Assembly (NCBI GenBank): GCA_021817355.1
Contig: JAKAVI010000173.1
Coordinates: 1-6,557 of the forward strand
Length of the DNA stretch: 6,557 bases
DNA from: Pseudomonadota bacterium
Lineage (GTDB): Bacteria; Pseudomonadota; Alphaproteobacteria; Micropepsales; Micropepsaceae
Reading direction: 5' to 3'
The position numbers and the translations under genes are program-made. Below the pieces are notes generated by a model. The model had not been told where the DNA came from, made no database searches, and was given only the letters and a program-made list of their open reading frames with translations. Shown piece by piece: positions 5,176 through 6,557 of this stretch. Each line of letters begins with the position of its first letter. Position 1 is the stretch's first letter.

Positions 5176-5967
5176 TCAGAGCGAAAAGCGCTCACCCAAA
5201 TAGACACGCCGCACGTCACGATCTCCCACGATTTCTCCCGGGACACCCTCCTTGAGGACCTTTCCCTCATGAAGAATGTACGCGCGGTCTATGATATCCA
5301 ACGCGTCGCGAACATTATGATCAGTGATCAAAACGCCGATTCCGCGGTCCTTTAGATGACGCACAAGATCGCGGATATCCGACACCGCAATTGGATCGAT
5401 GCCGGCCAGCGGTTCATCGAGCAGGATGTAGGCCGGCTGCGTCGCCAGAGCGCGAGCGATTTCCACCCGCCTGCGTTCACCTCCGGACAAAGCGATCGCT
5501 GGCGTATCGCGGACGTGACTGAGGCCAAACTCGGCCATCAATTCCTCGACCATGGCTTCGAGGCGGGGTGGATCGGATTCGATCAGTTCGGCCGCCGCGC
5601 GAATATTTTCTTCCGCACTCAGGCCTCGAAAAATCGAAGCTTCCTGCGGCAGATAGCCGATGCCAAGCCGGGCCCGACGGTACATGGGAAGCGCCGTGAC
5701 ATCGTGGCCATCGAGTTCTATTGTACCATAATCAGCGGGGATAAGTCCGGTAATCATGTAGAATGTCGTGGTCTTGCCGGCACCGTTTGGCCCCAAAAGG
5801 CCGACCACCTCGCCCCGTCGCAGAGACAGGCTGACGCCGCGAACCACCGGACGCTTCCTAAAGGTCTTGCCAATATTACGCACAATGAGCCCCTGCCCGC
5901 CTTCGACCAGTCGTGGCCGACCGGATGGTGACAAACTGGGGGCAAAGGTGTTGGAAGCGTCTCTCAT
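5176..5967 (-). CDS. lptB: LPS export ABC transporter ATP-binding protein LptB
   Basis: This is the cytoplasmic ATPase of the LptB2FGC complex, which pulls lipopolysaccharide from the inner membrane toward the LptA bridge. The 263-residue product has complete ABC motifs: Walker A GPNGAGKT (59-66), Q-loop Gln108 in GIGYLPQEASIFRGLS (a stretch typical of LptB), signature LSGGE (160-164), Walker B ILLDEP (181-186) with Glu185, and the H-loop His217 in TDHNVRD. About 25 residues before the core (MRDASNTFAPSLSPSGRPRL) are extra compared with E. coli LptB (241 residues), and similar extensions are common in alphaproteobacteria. ATG 5967 is the only in-frame ATG before the core. No good SD precedes it; the best AGG is 13 bases away. 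It follows lptA by 42 bases. Confidence 0.97.
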   Translation of the reverse strand: MRDASNTFAPSLSPSGRPRLVEGGQGLIVRNIGKTFRKRPVVRGVSLSLRRGEVVGLLGPNGAGKTTTFYMITGLIPADYGTIELDGHDVTALPMYRRARLGIGYLPQEASIFRGLSAEENIRAAAELIESDPPRLEAMVEELMAEFGLSHVRDTPAIALSGGERRRVEIARALATQPAYILLDEPLAGIDPIAVSDIRDLVRHLKDRGIGVLITDHNVRDALDIIDRAYILHEGKVLKEGVPGEIVGDRDVRRVYLGERFSL

Positions 5968-6009
5968 GGCAAGAATTGTGCCTGTTTCTCTTTTAAGGAA
6001 GCGTAAACC

Positions 6010-6540
6010 CTATTTCGGCTTTCCGGCTGACTTTTTTTTCGGCTCCTGCCGTGCTGGCGGCACAAACAGTCCCTCTACGCGTCCTCCCGGCATGCCCTGT
6101 GCCGTTAATTGCGCCAGTCCAGTCTCAAGATTGATAACAAGTTGCGTGCCGCGCATGACATTCTTGTGGCGGGTGAGCACGACGTTTCCGCTGAGCGTGA
6201 TCGTACGCAGATTGACCTGGTAGAGACCCTTCTGCCCCTGCGCCTGGCCATTGGGGGCATCAAATAGAACATGTCCGGTTGCGATGATGTCGTTGATCGC
6301 CCCCTTCAGAGTTTTGACATCGACGCGGTCGGCATGAAGTCTGAAATTGCCCTGACTGACAATGACATTGCCCTGGTAAGCCCCGGCCTTGGTGTTGAGA
6401 TCGCCGCTGAAGCGATCAGCTGACACCGCAATAGGCGCATTGGAGGCATGACTGCCCAAATTTAATCCCTGCGCATGAGCTCCGACATCAAGTGCCAAAA
6501 TACTCAGCGCCGCGAGCATCACCCAGCGAAACGAGGTCAC
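6010..6540 (-). CDS. lptA: Lipopolysaccharide transport periplasmic protein LptA
   Basis: LptA proteins polymerise into the periplasmic beta-jellyroll bridge that carries LPS from LptC to LptD. The product has 176 residues. A Sec signal peptide is plain: Arg5, a hydrophobic core of residues 6-19, and cleavage after AHA (23/24). The OstA/LptA domain runs from about 34 to 145, with APIAVSADRFSGD, AYQGNVIVSQGNFRLHADRV and GHVLFD...GLYQVNLRTITLSGNVVL, the repeated G-N-V strand pattern of the fold. The C-terminal tail is basic (RQEPKKKSAGKPK). The start is GTG 6540 with GGAG at 6551-6548, 7 bases before it; GTGA overlaps a stop codon of the frame running in from upstream. The start is therefore well supported, though GTG is a rarer codon. 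Confidence 0.93.
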   Translation of the reverse strand: MTSFRWVMLAALSILALDVGAHAQGLNLGSHASNAPIAVSADRFSGDLNTKAGAYQGNVIVSQGNFRLHADRVDVKTLKGAINDIIATGHVLFDAPNGQAQGQKGLYQVNLRTITLSGNVVLTRHKNVMRGTQLVINLETGLAQLTAQGMPGGRVEGLFVPPARQEPKKKSAGKPK

Positions 6541-6557
6541 GCTTTGGCTCCATGAAG
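6537..6557 (-). CDS. C-terminal end of an upstream gene, probably lptC
   Basis: In one minus-strand frame the last bases read LHGAKA and a TGA stop at 6539-6537, overlapping the lptA GTG start as GTGA. In proteobacteria lptC precedes lptA, so this is most likely the lptC end. Only six codons are visible, so the identity rests on context only. Confidence 0.3.
   Translation of the reverse strand, partial: LHGAKA

Noticed and set aside
5356..5931. 191-codon plus-strand frame inside lptB
   Set aside because: It mirrors lptB codons; LptB carries all ABC motifs, so the antisense frame is a shadow.
1..6557. A wholly new defence, mobile or biosynthetic system
   Set aside because: Every sizeable gene fits a known family in a known or plausible arrangement; there are no integrase, transposase, CRISPR repeat or abrupt composition change.

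Overview
The window looks like a chromosomal segment of an alphaproteobacterium. The evidence is a GC-rich sequence, an Hsp20/DUF1150 pair of the type found in that class, and an LPS-transport/sigma-54/PTS-Ntr cluster in the order lptA-lptB-rpoN-hpf-ptsN. Family or genus cannot be fixed from the sequence alone; Rhodospirillales or Sphingomonadales are reasonable guesses.

Left part, plus strand (1-2637). A GMC-family flavoprotein oxidoreductase is cut at its 5' end by the window edge. It overlaps by ATGA a small protein with a clean twin-arginine signal. Together they look like the catalytic and export/small subunits of a periplasmic dehydrogenase. A 185-bp gap follows, holding a GC-rich hairpin and a possible heat-shock promoter and leader. 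Next comes an ATGA-coupled pair, an Hsp20 small heat-shock protein (best start GTG 1916) and a DUF1150 protein. A GCAA-loop hairpin (about 2667-2690) ends this unit.

Right part, minus strand (2710-6557, reading right to left). The order is the last codons of a probable lptC, then lptA (periplasmic LPS bridge), lptB (LPS export ATPase), rpoN (sigma-54), hpf (short ribosome hibernation factor) and ptsN (EIIA-Ntr). The first genes are close together: GTGA overlap, 42 bp, 18 bp. A 126-bp gap after rpoN carries a good sigma-70-type promoter (TTGACT-N17-CATAAG) that would let hpf-ptsN be expressed separately. The genes link outer-membrane assembly, nitrogen/carbon regulation and ribosome hibernation, as in the known proteobacterial rpoN locus.

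There is no gene-free stretch above 300 bp, and I see no tRNA, rRNA, CRISPR array, insertion sequence or prophage. I find no evidence of a wholly new system. The points most worth a second look are the GMC/Tat-protein pair, the Hsp20-DUF1150 coupling, a possible translation-masking hsp20 leader, and the short HPF with its own promoter. Several obvious open-frame starts (1865, 3216, 3639) are too long, and corrected starts are given.
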